A DNA stretch of 7,864 bases from positions 1-7,864 of the forward strand of contig JASHQP010000587.1 of the NCBI GenBank assembly GCA_030039095.1, given 5' to 3'. Within the stretch, counting starts at the first letter, position 1. Each line of letters starts with the position of its first letter. The notes under the pieces are model-generated. The model made no database searches. It was not told where the DNA came from and saw only the letters and a list, made by a program, of their open reading frames with translations. This DNA is from Streptosporangiaceae bacterium. GTDB lineage: Bacteria; Actinomycetota; Actinomycetes; Streptosporangiales; Streptosporangiaceae. A program made the translations under genes and the position numbers. Positions 1 through 7,864 of this stretch are shown piece by piece.

Positions 1-2
1 GG

Positions 3-1010
3 CTAATCGCCGCCGGCATCTGTCAGGCTGGGCAGGAACGCGGCGACGAGCTGCTGGGCGGCGAGCCCGGGAGTTATTGTGCCGGCCCGGACGTCGGCTT
101 CGAGGCGAGGCGTGATCGTGTGCACCTCGCGGCTGTCACGCAACCGGTCCAGGAGCTGGTCGCGAACCAGGGACCACATCCAGGTGACCCGCTGGGCGCT
201 GCGCCGGCGCTCCAGCTCGCCGCTGTCGTCCAGCATGCGCCCATGCTTGTCGACCAGACCCCACACCTCGGCAAGGCCGGCACCGGTGGCGGCGCTGCAG
301 GTGACGACAGGGGTGGCCCACCCGTCGCCGGGCGCGCCGAGCAGGCGCAGCGCCCCGGCAAGCTCGCGGGCGGCCCGGCGGGCCTCTTGCTGGTGTGGCC
401 CGTCGGCCTTGTTCACGGCGACGATGTCGGCGAGTTCCAGGACACCTTTCTTGATCCCCTGCAGCTGGTCCCCGGTGCGGGCCAGGGCCAGGAGCAGGAA
501 GGTGTCGGTCATCTCGGCGACCAGGGTCTCGGACTGGCCCACGCCGACGGTCTCGACCAGCACGATGTCGTAGCCCGCGGCGGCCATGACGATCAGCGAC
601 TCGCGGGTCGCGCGGGCAACGCCGCCCAGGGTGCCGGCGGTGGGTGATGGGCGCACGAAGGCGTGGGGGTCGGCGGCGAGCCTGGTCATGCGGGTTTTGT
701 CGCCGAGGATGCTACCGCCGCTGCGGGTGGACGACGGGTCGACGGCCAGGACCGCGACGTGGTGGCCCTGGTCGATGAGCATGCCGCCGACGGCATCGAT
801 GAAGGTGGATTTGCCGACACCCGGGACTCCGGTGATGCCAACTCGCCGGGACCGGTCAGCGTGAGGGAGCAGCTGGGTGAGCACACGCTGGGCCAGGATG
901 CGGTGGTCGGGGCGGCTGGACTCGACCAGCGTGATTGTCCGCGCGATGCCCGCGCGGGACCCGGCGAGGACGGCGTCGGTGTAGCGCCCGACGTCCGGTG
1001 AGCTGGTCAC
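3..1010 (-). CDS. meaB: Methylmalonyl-CoA mutase-associated GTPase MeaB
   Basis: This is a 335-residue P-loop GTPase of the MeaB/ArgK (human MMAA) family. Family knowledge: it binds methylmalonyl-CoA mutase in the cytosol, gates adenosylcobalamin loading and protects or rescues the enzyme from inactivation. Seen: Walker A GVPGVGKST at residues 61-69; the family signature AVDPSSTRSGGS at 89-100 followed by ILGDKTRM at 101-108; Walker B and switch region LVETVGVGQSE at 151-161; and the guanine-specificity motif NKAD at 200-203. The length is normal for the family and the C-terminal helical dimerisation tail is present. The start is GTG at 1010-1008, since no in-frame ATG lies nearby upstream, with only a weak AGG-type ribosome site. 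It follows mutB by 46 bases with no visible terminator, so it is probably the last seen gene of the mutase operon. The stop is TAG at positions 5-3, so anything downstream is outside the window. Confidence 0.96.
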   Translation of the reverse strand: MTSSPDVGRYTDAVLAGSRAGIARTITLVESSRPDHRILAQRVLTQLLPHADRSRRVGITGVPGVGKSTFIDAVGGMLIDQGHHVAVLAVDPSSTRSGGSILGDKTRMTRLAADPHAFVRPSPTAGTLGGVARATRESLIVMAAAGYDIVLVETVGVGQSETLVAEMTDTFLLLALARTGDQLQGIKKGVLELADIVAVNKADGPHQQEARRAARELAGALRLLGAPGDGWATPVVTCSAATGAGLAEVWGLVDKHGRMLDDSGELERRRSAQRVTWMWSLVRDQLLDRLRDSREVHTITPRLEADVRAGTITPGLAAQQLVAAFLPSLTDAGGD

Positions 1011-1056
1011 GACGCTGGCCTATTCACGTGCTGCATCGCTAAGAACTGGGGCCTGG

Positions 1057-3269
<2,213 letters not shown>

Positions 3270-3270
<1 letters not shown>

Positions 3271-5102
3271 CACGCCACCCCCAGTGCGTCCAGCATCCGG
3301 CCCCCGAACGCGACCACGTCGAGATCGCCGATGATCGTTTCCGTCGCGTCGGCCACCTTCGTGTCGCCGGCCGCCACGACGACCGCGGCCGCGCCTTGGG
3401 CGCGGGCTTGCTGCACCGCCCCAGTGACCGCGTCCGGACTGGCGTCCGCGCCCCCGCAGACGATGACCACAGAGCCCGGGCCGGGGGTCGGGCCGGCTGG
3501 CGGGCTGGCGGTAACCGTGGCGATGCCGACGGGTGCGAGCAGCGCCGTCACCCGTTCTGCCTGCGAGCGGCTCGCCCGGGAGTCATCAAGCAGAGCCAGC
3601 GTGAGCGCGGGAGGCGAGCCGGTTATATGGGCATGATTGTCGGCCCGATCGCGCAGCTCCTCGTGCCACTGAGCCCACCGGATGCGGGGGAGGCCGCCCG
3701 CCCGCACGGGTGAGCAGTGCGGCGGCCGTTCCAGGAGGGTCTCACCGGTGAGGGGGAATGCGCTGACCCCGGTGATGGCCTCCTGCCGGTGCGCCAGCGC
3801 GTCTCGCCGGTCTTCGCGGCTCGCCGCGAGAGGGCCGGCGATGAGCCCGCTCGCCAGGGCGGCGCGCAACCCGCCGGACCGCTCGATGTCCTGGAACAGC
3901 GCCCACGCACGAGCGGCGAGCTGTTCAGTCAGGTTCTCGACGTACCAGGACCCGCCCGCCGGGTCGATGACGCGCGCGACGTGCGATTCCTCCGCGAGCA
4001 GAGCGTGGATGTTGCGGGCCACTCGGCGGCCCAGCCGGTCGGGCTGGCCGATCGCGGCGTCGAAGGGGATGACCGTGATCGCGTCGGCTCCGCCCACGCC
4101 GGCTGCGAAGCATGCAAGCGTGCCGCGCAGGATGTTGTTCCACGGATCGCGGCGGGTCAGCATCGGCCACGAGCTCACGGCGTGCTGCCGCTGGCCGCCT
4201 TCAGCAGTGACGCCGCACTGCTCAGCGACCCGGGCCCACGCCCGCCGCGCGGCGCGCAGTTTCGCGATCGTCGCGAACTGGTCCGCGGTCGCCGCGTACC
4301 GGAACTCGAGCTGGCCGAACGCCGCCGCGGCGGACAGGTCTGTCGCCTGCATCGCCCGCAGGTACTCCACCCCCGCAGCCAGAGCGCAACCCAGTTCCTG
4401 AGCGTCGGTCCCGCCGGCCTCGTGGAACGGCAGGGCATCCACGACGATCGCGCGCACGCCGGGCAGGTCCGCCGCGCAGCGGACGGCCAGGCTGGCGGCG
4501 GCCTCCAGGCTGGTGTCGGCGCCGGTCCGCGCCAGCACGCCCAGCGGGTCAGCGCCCAGGCAGCCGGTGAGCGCTGCGGCGGGTACGCGGCGCGACGCGG
4601 CGGTCGCCAGGAATACCTCCGCGGCCTCCTCGAAGCGGCCGCCCGCGTCAAGGACGATCGAGGCGAGGTCGAGGTAGACCTCGGTGAGCACCTCCGGCAG
4701 TGCGCCGACCGGGATCTGCCCGTCGCCCAGGCTCAGCCAAAGGGAACTGGCGCCGCCTTCGAGGTCCTCCATGACGTGCTCTCGCGCCACGGCTGGATCC
4801 GGGTGCTCGTGGCGGGACCGGATATCCCATCCGCCACGGTTCCCGGCCGCAGTGCGCCCGCGCGTGAACGGCGCCTGCCCCGGGTAGCCGGGAGCCGCTC
4901 CGACGTCTGCGGCCACATACAGCGGGGAGATCTCGATATTGTCCGCGGTGAGCGTCGCCAGTTCCCGTTCTGGGGCGTCGCCCTGTTCGCCCGAAACGCC
5001 CAGCACCTTGGCCACCAGCCGCTGCCACTGCTGGCGGGTGGCCGCCGGGAATTCGGCGGCCAGCGCTAGGTCACCGGGCTCGGACCCGTTCCCTCCGGTC
5101 AT
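3270..5102 (-). CDS. mutA: Methylmalonyl-CoA mutase small subunit
   Basis: This is a 610-residue paralogue of MutB, the non-catalytic beta subunit of the actinobacterial heterodimeric methylmalonyl-CoA mutase. Seen: the fold-defining MutA segments [67 protein letters not shown] barrel sequence and [13 protein letters not shown]. The C-terminal Rossmann-like domain lacks the DxHxxG cobalt-ligand motif, as expected for this subunit, so it should bind no B12. The start is ATG at 5102-5100, which overlaps the upstream GNAT stop as ATGA; there is no good Shine-Dalgarno sequence, so reinitiation after the GNAT stop is likely. The open frame continues upstream to 5513, but that part lies inside the GNAT gene in another frame and looks low-complexity and arginine/proline-rich. 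Homologues begin shortly before the [10 protein letters not shown] segment, which agrees with the chosen start. Confidence 0.95.
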
Positions 5103-5629
5103 GCCCGGAGAAGGATCTCGGCCAGGGCCGGGTGGTCCGGGTGCAGCAGCAGCTGCATTCCTGAACCTGTCCTGAGCACCTCGTGCCAGCCGGCCGCACG
5201 CGCGATCCGGTTGCCGGGGTGATCGCCCGGCAGCACGGCGAAAACGCGGCCATCGGCCTGCTCCCGGCGCGCCGCGTCCAGCAGATGTTCGGTGACGCCG
5301 AGGCCCGCTGCCGCAGCAGCGACGATCATCAAGTGCACCCGCAGCGCGGAACCGGTGAACACCCCGGGCTGCGCGGTGATGACGCCAGTCACCGCGGCGA
5401 GGTCTGGTTCGGCGGCCACGTCGCCGGGCAGGCACAGCACGAACCCGACCAGACGGCCTGCGATAGCAGCAGTGATCACGCGGCACCCGGGCCACTCCGC
5501 TATGCCATCCCACCCAGGCTCCGCTGGTTCCGCAGCTCCAGGGGTAATCCGGCTTAGATGCGCCAGCTCTGTCTCTATCTCCGGGATCAGGCCGCCGGTA
5601 TAGCGGCTAGTCGCGATCGCGTCAGTCAC
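5099..5629 (-). CDS. GNAT-like acetyltransferase domain protein in the mutase operon
   Basis: This 176-residue protein resembles the GCN5-related N-acetyltransferase fold. Seen: a central strand pair around IAGRLVGFVLCLP (residues 56-68), then LRVHLMIV and a glycine loop AAGLG feeding a helix (96-124), and finally GRVFAVLPGD followed by NRIARAAGWHEV (127-151), which matches the GNAT motif B layout. The pyrophosphate loop usually reads Q/R-x-x-G-x-G/A; here GLG is kept but the Q/R position is alanine (Ala106), so acetyl-CoA binding is not certain. The start chosen is GTG at 5629-5627, with GGAGGG 4 bases upstream; TTG at 5641 or 5632 are alternatives. It overlaps the leader ORF stop by 8 bases and mutA by 4 bases (ATGA), so it is made together with the mutase. 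The substrate is unknown. Lysine acetylation of the mutase or a CoA-thioester-related role are guesses only. Confidence 0.75.
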   Translation of the reverse strand: MTDAIATSRYTGGLIPEIETELAHLSRITPGAAEPAEPGWDGIAEWPGCRVITAAIAGRLVGFVLCLPGDVAAEPDLAAVTGVITAQPGVFTGSALRVHLMIVAAAAAGLGVTEHLLDAARREQADGRVFAVLPGDHPGNRIARAAGWHEVLRTGSGMQLLLHPDHPALAEILLRA

Positions 5630-5711
5630 CAAGCCCTCCAAGGCTGGTCATGGCGAGCGACGTAACACCCGGCGACATCACGGGCGTGGCAGGTTCAGCA
5701 GGCGATCGCAT
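5622..5711 (-). CDS. Putative 29-residue leader ORF after the B12 riboswitch
   Basis: This short reading frame begins with ATG at 5711-5709, preceded by GAGGAGAGAGCA; the AGGAG lies 6 bases from the ATG, the strongest ribosome site in this operon. It encodes 29 residues rich in Ser, Pro, Thr and Gly, starting MRSPAEPATP and ending SLGGLGD, with no recognisable domain, membrane segment or regulatory codon run. It starts 29 bases downstream of the riboswitch aptamer. Its TGA stop (5624-5622) falls inside the first codons of the GNAT gene, giving an 8-base GTGACTGA overlap. Third-position G/C is lower than in the neighbouring genes, which fits a leader better than a conserved protein. Inference: the riboswitch may gate this ribosome site and pass control downstream by coupling. 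It could also be a chance ORF with a fortuitous ribosome site. Confidence 0.5.
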   Translation of the reverse strand: MRSPAEPATPVMSPGVTSLAMTSLGGLGD

Positions 5712-5740
5712 TGCTCTCTCCTCGCGAGCTCGACCGGCGT
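5712..5740 (-). promoter_or_regulatory. Putative riboswitch expression platform with ribosome site
   Basis: Between the aptamer end and the leader ATG lies a self-complementary stretch. GCTC at 5729-5726 can pair with GAGC at 5716-5713, enclosing the AGGAG ribosome site in the loop. The sequence CGAGCTCG is also palindromic. In addition, CCGG at 5745-5742, part of the 3' strand of aptamer stem P1, could pair with CCGG at 5737-5734 instead of closing P1. No U-run typical of an intrinsic terminator is seen, so control at translation initiation is the more likely mode. The pairing is by eye and the stems are short. Confidence 0.4.
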
Positions 5741-5950
5741 GCCGGCAGGTCTTCGGACTCGCGGGCACTCCGTGCGGCGGTGACGCCGACGGCGGTCTAC
5801 TGGCCGTCGCTTCCCAGGCAGCTACGTGCCCAGTGCTGAATGACGGCGGTCGTTCCCGCTTACCGCTGCGGGGCAGTCCCGGATTCGCACCGGGTTCCCT
5901 CTTACGACAACCGCCCTGGCTGGGCGGCTGAACCAGCACAAGGCCGACTG
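5741..5950 (-). ncRNA. Cobalamin riboswitch (AdoCbl class, RF00174-type)
   Basis: Read on the minus strand, this stretch has the cobalamin riboswitch elements in order. GTCGGC (5948-5943) can pair with GCCGGC (5746-5741) to close stem P1. AGGGAA precedes the hairpin CCCGGTGCGAATCCGGG (5894-5878), the conserved GTGCGAATC core stem. CCCGC (5872-5868) pairs with GCGGG (5859-5855) around AGCGGTAA. GCCGTC (5846-5842 region) can pair with GACGGC (about 5808-5803) around a loop containing CACTGGGCACG and TGGGAAGC. The 3' B12 box AGTCCGAAGACCTGCC (5759-5744) matches the consensus AGYCMGGAGACCTGCC closely. An extra hairpin CCGCCC/GGGCGG sits in the peripheral 5' region. It lies directly upstream of the leader ORF, GNAT and mutAB-meaB on the same strand. 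Family members bind adenosylcobalamin and usually turn expression off; the sign here cannot be read from sequence. Confidence 0.93.
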
Positions 5951-5962
5951 TATCCGCAACGA

Positions 5963-5999
5963 GCTGGCCGTCCTACACCCACTGCCACACGTCGATCGC
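5963..5999 (-). promoter_or_regulatory. Candidate promoter for the riboswitch-mutase operon
   Basis: The minus strand carries TAGGAC at 5975-5970, close to the actinobacterial -10 form TAGGAT, and a start about 7 bases on would put the 5' end near 5963, about 13 bases before riboswitch stem P1. The -35 side is poor: TCGACG is only 14 bases away. A rival candidate is TTGATA (6055-6050) with TATCGA (6030-6025), spaced 19 bases apart. Either would drive the operon, and neither is convincing alone. Confidence 0.25.
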
Positions 6000-6003
6000 T
6001 GCT

Positions 6004-6039
6004 CGGTGGAAGTCTGGTAGCTATTCGATACTTCTTCTG
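6004..6039 (+). promoter_or_regulatory. Candidate leaderless promoter of the vapB gene
   Basis: GATACT at 6027-6032 differs from the consensus TATACT-like -10 by one base and ends 6 bases before the GTG at 6039. A transcript starting at that G would be leaderless. No Shine-Dalgarno sequence exists in the pyrimidine-rich TCTTCT just before the GTG, which supports leaderless translation, common in actinobacteria. No clear -35 box is seen at the expected spacing. Confidence 0.4.
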
Positions 6040-6053
6040 TGGCATTGAGTATC
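6027..6053. promoter_or_regulatory. Inverted repeat, possible VapB operator
   Basis: GATACT (6027-6032) and AGTATC (6048-6053) form a perfect 6-base inverted repeat with a 15-base spacer. The arm centres are 21 bases apart, two turns of B-DNA, so two protein subunits would bind the same face. The left arm is the candidate vapB -10 box and the right arm lies in codons 4-5. VapB-family antitoxins normally repress their own promoter from such sites. The arms are short, so chance is possible. Confidence 0.4.
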
Positions 6054-6290
6054 AAGAGCGACGAGGCGGACCGCCTTGCCAGGGAGCTGGCCGCCGAGAC
6101 AGGCGAGACGCTGACCGAGGCCGTGGTGCTCGCACTCAGAGAGCGGTTCGACCGCGAGCACGCCAGGCACGCGGCCAGCATGAAGACCCAACTCGCGCGC
6201 CTGGCGGCACACGTGGCAGCTCTGCCGGTTGCCGATGACCGAGCGCCAGAGGAGATCATCGGCAACGACCACACTGGCCTACCGCGTTGA
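6039..6290 (+). CDS. vapB: VapB-type antitoxin without adjacent VapC
   Basis: This 83-residue protein belongs to the VapB/PSK-operon transcription factor family. Seen: the family-typical N-terminus MALSIKSDEADRLARELAAE, then TGETLTEAVVLALRERF, a ribbon-helix-helix-like DNA-binding segment in roughly residues 1-40. A charged helical linker follows, and the usual toxin-wrapping tail ends PEEIIGNDHTGLPR. The start is GTG at 6039, where the family's conserved MALSIK begins; there is no Shine-Dalgarno sequence. Known role: the antitoxin neutralises a PIN-domain RNase VapC and represses its own promoter. In family operons vapC overlaps or directly follows the vapB stop, but no VapC-like frame with PIN-domain acidic residues follows here, so this is an orphan antitoxin or the remnant of a broken pair. 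It is transcribed divergently from the riboswitch-mutase operon. The family assignment is secure; present function is not. Confidence 0.9.
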   Translation: MALSIKSDEADRLARELAAETGETLTEAVVLALRERFDREHARHAASMKTQLARLAAHVAALPVADDRAPEEIIGNDHTGLPR

Positions 6291-6409
6291 CGCAACCAGT
6301 GCGCGGAAGGCGGCATCGGGCCCAGCTGACTTGACCGCCCCGCATGCGCCCGCAGCAGCGGCGACGGCTATCCCTACCGCACGGGTGGCACTGCCGCTGG
6401 GAGGTGGGC
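6291..6409 (+). other. Gap after vapB where vapC would be expected
   Basis: This 119-base gap separates the vapB stop from the membrane protein start. No complete gene is visible. Just after the vapB stop, GAC GCA ACC AGT GCG (6289-6303, in a different frame from vapB) would read D-A-T-S-A, faintly like the D-T-S-A start of VapC toxins, but the following residues do not resemble a PIN domain. Confidence 0.3.
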
Positions 6410-6672
6410 ATGATCGTCGCCCTGTTCGTCTTCGCCGCGATCGCTTTGTGCGTACTGCTCATCCTGGTCGCGCTCGTCAGCGTGGCCAGCTGGCACGAGG
6501 AACGTGCGTGGACCCTGACCGAGAGACCGCAAACGGCGCAGCCCGGTCTGCTGCGCGCCGGCTTCTCGGCCTGCGCTCTCGCAACGCCGAGTGGCTACAG
6601 CGAACCGGCCGCCGGGACCGGCGCCGCGCGGTCGCGCAGCCGACCGTCCTGTTCGGGCCGCCTGAGGACTAG
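6410..6672 (+). CDS. Small single-pass membrane protein, probably frameshifted
   Basis: An ATG at 6410 follows a strong ribosome site, GGGAGG at 6399-6404, with 5 bases between. The product begins with a clear membrane helix, residues about 1-26 (MIVALFVFAAIALCVLLILV and on), then SWHEERAWTLTERP, facing one side of the membrane. Read without interruption the frame runs to 6760 (116 residues), with a low-complexity Arg/Ser/Pro tail lying antisense over the end of hpnA for 92 bases. In the -1 frame the sequence from about 6541 reads ARRLLGLRSRNAEWLQR and ends in LFGPPED at TAG 6670-6672, exactly tail to tail with the hpnA stop. I infer that the real gene switched frames between about 6530 and 6560, by mutation or by an assembly error. 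I do not recognise its family or function. The membrane helix and start are well supported; the C-terminus is not. Confidence 0.5.
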
Positions 6673-7739
6673 CGGACAGAGCGCTCCTGCCACCGGATGG
6701 CGGCGCAGCGGGCCGGCGACACGTACCCGTTGTCGGCGAACCAGCGCGCCGACTCCATGACGGCCTCGCGGGCGGGCCGCGAGGTGTAGCCGATCTCGGT
6801 GCGAGCCCGCGCGTCACTGAAGATCATTCTCGTGGTCGACATGCGCGCGGCCTCGAGCGGCACGTGCGGCTCGCGCCGCAGCAGCTTGCCCTCGATCAGG
6901 TTCGAGGCGAGGCCCGCCGAGACCACCACGGCGCGGGGCACCCCGAGCCGGGGCACCGGCAGGCCCGTGCAGTCCGCCAGGGTTTGCAGCAGGTCCCGCA
7001 TCGAGAGGTTCTCGCCGCCCAGGATGTAGCTGCGGCCGGCGCGCCCGCACTCCAGCGCGGCCAGGTGACCGTTCGCCAGATCATCCACGTGCGACACGTT
7101 CAGGGCGGTATCAACAAATCCGGGCATCCGGCCGTTGAGGAAGTCGAGCACGACCTTCCCGGTGGGTGTCGGGGTCACGTCACGGGGCCCCAACGGGAAC
7201 GTCGGGAGTGCCAGGCATACATCCAGACCCTGGGCAGCGGCCCTCAGCACCTCGTGCTCGGCGATGAACTTGGACCTCTTGTAGTGGCCGAACAGGTGCC
7301 CGACGTCGGCGTAGCAGGTTTCGTCGGCGGGGCGCCCGCGCCTGGTGCCGTCCAGCCCGAGCACGCCCACCGTCGAGGTGTACACGAGCCGCTCGCAGCC
7401 CGCGGCCGCAGCGGCGCCGAGTATGTTGAGCGTGCCGCCGACGTTTACCTCGTAGATGACCTGCGGGTCCTTCGCCCAGAAACGGTAGATCGCGGCCAGG
7501 TGGAACACGAAGCGGGCGCCCGCGCAGACGGCCCGGACCGCACCCTCGTCGCGGATGTCGGCCACCACGCGCTTGGCCTCGGTGCCGTCCAGGTTGCGGT
7601 CGTCGACGCCGGGCGCGACCAGGGCGATCACTTCCGCGCCGCGCGCCTGGACGGCCCGGGTGACCGCCGAGCCGATGAACCCCGTGGCCCCGGTGACGAC
7701 CACCCGGTCCCCTGGCTCGATACGCAGCGCGTCCGCCAC
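6669..7739 (-). CDS. hpnA: Hopanoid-associated sugar epimerase HpnA
   Basis: This is an extended short-chain dehydrogenase/reductase with an N-terminal NAD(P)-binding Rossmann fold, 356 residues from the chosen start. Seen: GATGFIG at residues 17-23 for dinucleotide binding, DIRD near 61-64, HLAA at 80-83, NVGGT at 99-103, the catalytic Thr-Ser region TST at 121-123, and the Tyr/Lys pair in HYKRSK (Tyr153, Lys157). HpnA-typical segments are PTPTGKVVLDFLNGRMPGFVDT-like sequence, NVSHVDDLANGH and SYILGGENLSMRDLL. The family is assigned to hopanoid side-chain sugar modification by association with hopanoid clusters; the exact substrate is not proven. The start is GTG at 7739-7737, with AGGTGG about 8 bases upstream. 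GTG at 7751 or 7748 is possible, and a TTG at 7823 opens a longer frame whose extra residues look non-homologous. No other hopanoid gene lies in the window. The stop overlaps the convergent membrane protein stop. Confidence 0.9.
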   Translation of the reverse strand: MADALRIEPGDRVVVTGATGFIGSAVTRAVQARGAEVIALVAPGVDDRNLDGTEAKRVVADIRDEGAVRAVCAGARFVFHLAAIYRFWAKDPQVIYEVNVGGTLNILGAAAAAGCERLVYTSTVGVLGLDGTRRGRPADETCYADVGHLFGHYKRSKFIAEHEVLRAAAQGLDVCLALPTFPLGPRDVTPTPTGKVVLDFLNGRMPGFVDTALNVSHVDDLANGHLAALECGRAGRSYILGGENLSMRDLLQTLADCTGLPVPRLGVPRAVVVSAGLASNLIEGKLLRREPHVPLEAARMSTTRMIFSDARARTEIGYTSRPAREAVMESARWFADNGYVSPARCAAIRWQERSVR

Positions 7740-7864
7740 TCTCGTCACCACCTGCCGCGTACCGGGTCTGGGAATCCCCGCATGATATTCGGGTGCCGGG
7801 AGGTGCGTGCGTTGCGCCCGCAAACGTGTGGGTCAGGCCGGCCGGAACCGGTGCGTGGTGGCGC

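Noticed and set aside
1011..1056. Possible terminator or promoter between mutB and meaB
   Set aside because: The 46-base gap has no convincing hairpin with a T-run and no good -10/-35 pair.
3717..5069. Long plus-strand open frame of 450 codons opposite mutA
   Set aside because: Same antisense shadow effect, with no recognisable protein features.
5103..5513. Upstream extension of the mutA open frame, giving 747 residues
   Set aside because: It lies wholly inside the GNAT gene in another frame, is Arg/Pro/Gly-rich with no family similarity, and the ATGA overlap at 5102 gives the normal MutA length.
5822..6316. Open frames on both strands crossing the riboswitch and vapB (5822-6316 minus, 5840-6238 plus, 5650-5931 plus)
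   Set aside because: The RNA motif order of the riboswitch and the clear VapB sequence explain this stretch; the crossing frames lack ribosome sites and domains.
5613..6444. Repeated palindrome GCGATCGC (5613-5620, 5702-5709, 6437-6444)
   Set aside because: An 8-base G/C-rich palindrome is expected several times by chance in such DNA, including inside coding sequence; the spacing shows no pattern.
7740..7823. TTG-started N-terminal extension of hpnA
   Set aside because: It adds 28 residues before the Rossmann motif that family members do not usually have, and TTG at 7823 shows no ribosome site.

Overview
The window is high-GC DNA from an actinomycete-like bacterium. The evidence is the strong G/C bias at third codon positions, several GTG starts, an actinobacterial-type MutB/MutA pair, and a GTG-initiated antitoxin that looks leaderless. 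No genus can be assigned from the sequence alone.

Positions 1-5950 (minus strand, read right to left) hold one transcription unit for B12-dependent methylmalonyl-CoA metabolism. It starts with a cobalamin (AdoCbl-class) riboswitch (about 5950-5741), followed by a 29-codon leader ORF with the best Shine-Dalgarno site of the unit (5711-5622). Next come a small GNAT-like acetyltransferase (5629-5099), the methylmalonyl-CoA mutase small subunit mutA (5102-3270), the large catalytic subunit mutB (3270-1057) and the G-protein chaperone meaB (1010-3). The leader ORF, GNAT, mutA and mutB overlap stop-to-start, which suggests chained translation starting from the leader. MutB with MutA interconverts succinyl-CoA and (R)-methylmalonyl-CoA using adenosylcobalamin, and MeaB protects and reloads the enzyme. 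A B12 riboswitch on the operon of a B12-dependent enzyme is the most notable feature, because such switches usually control B12 synthesis, uptake or B12-independent isozymes.

Positions 5951-6040 form a short divergent promoter region. Its right-hand gene (6039-6290, plus strand) is a VapB-type antitoxin with no VapC toxin beside it. An inverted repeat two helical turns apart overlaps its -10 box and start codon and may be the autoregulatory operator; it also lies upstream of the riboswitch operon.

Positions 6291-6672 contain a small single-pass membrane protein gene (from 6410, plus strand) that probably carries a frameshift. It converges tail to tail with hpnA (7739-6669, minus strand), a hopanoid-associated NAD(P)-dependent sugar epimerase. 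Nothing else is recognisable in 7740-7864, the stretch upstream of hpnA.
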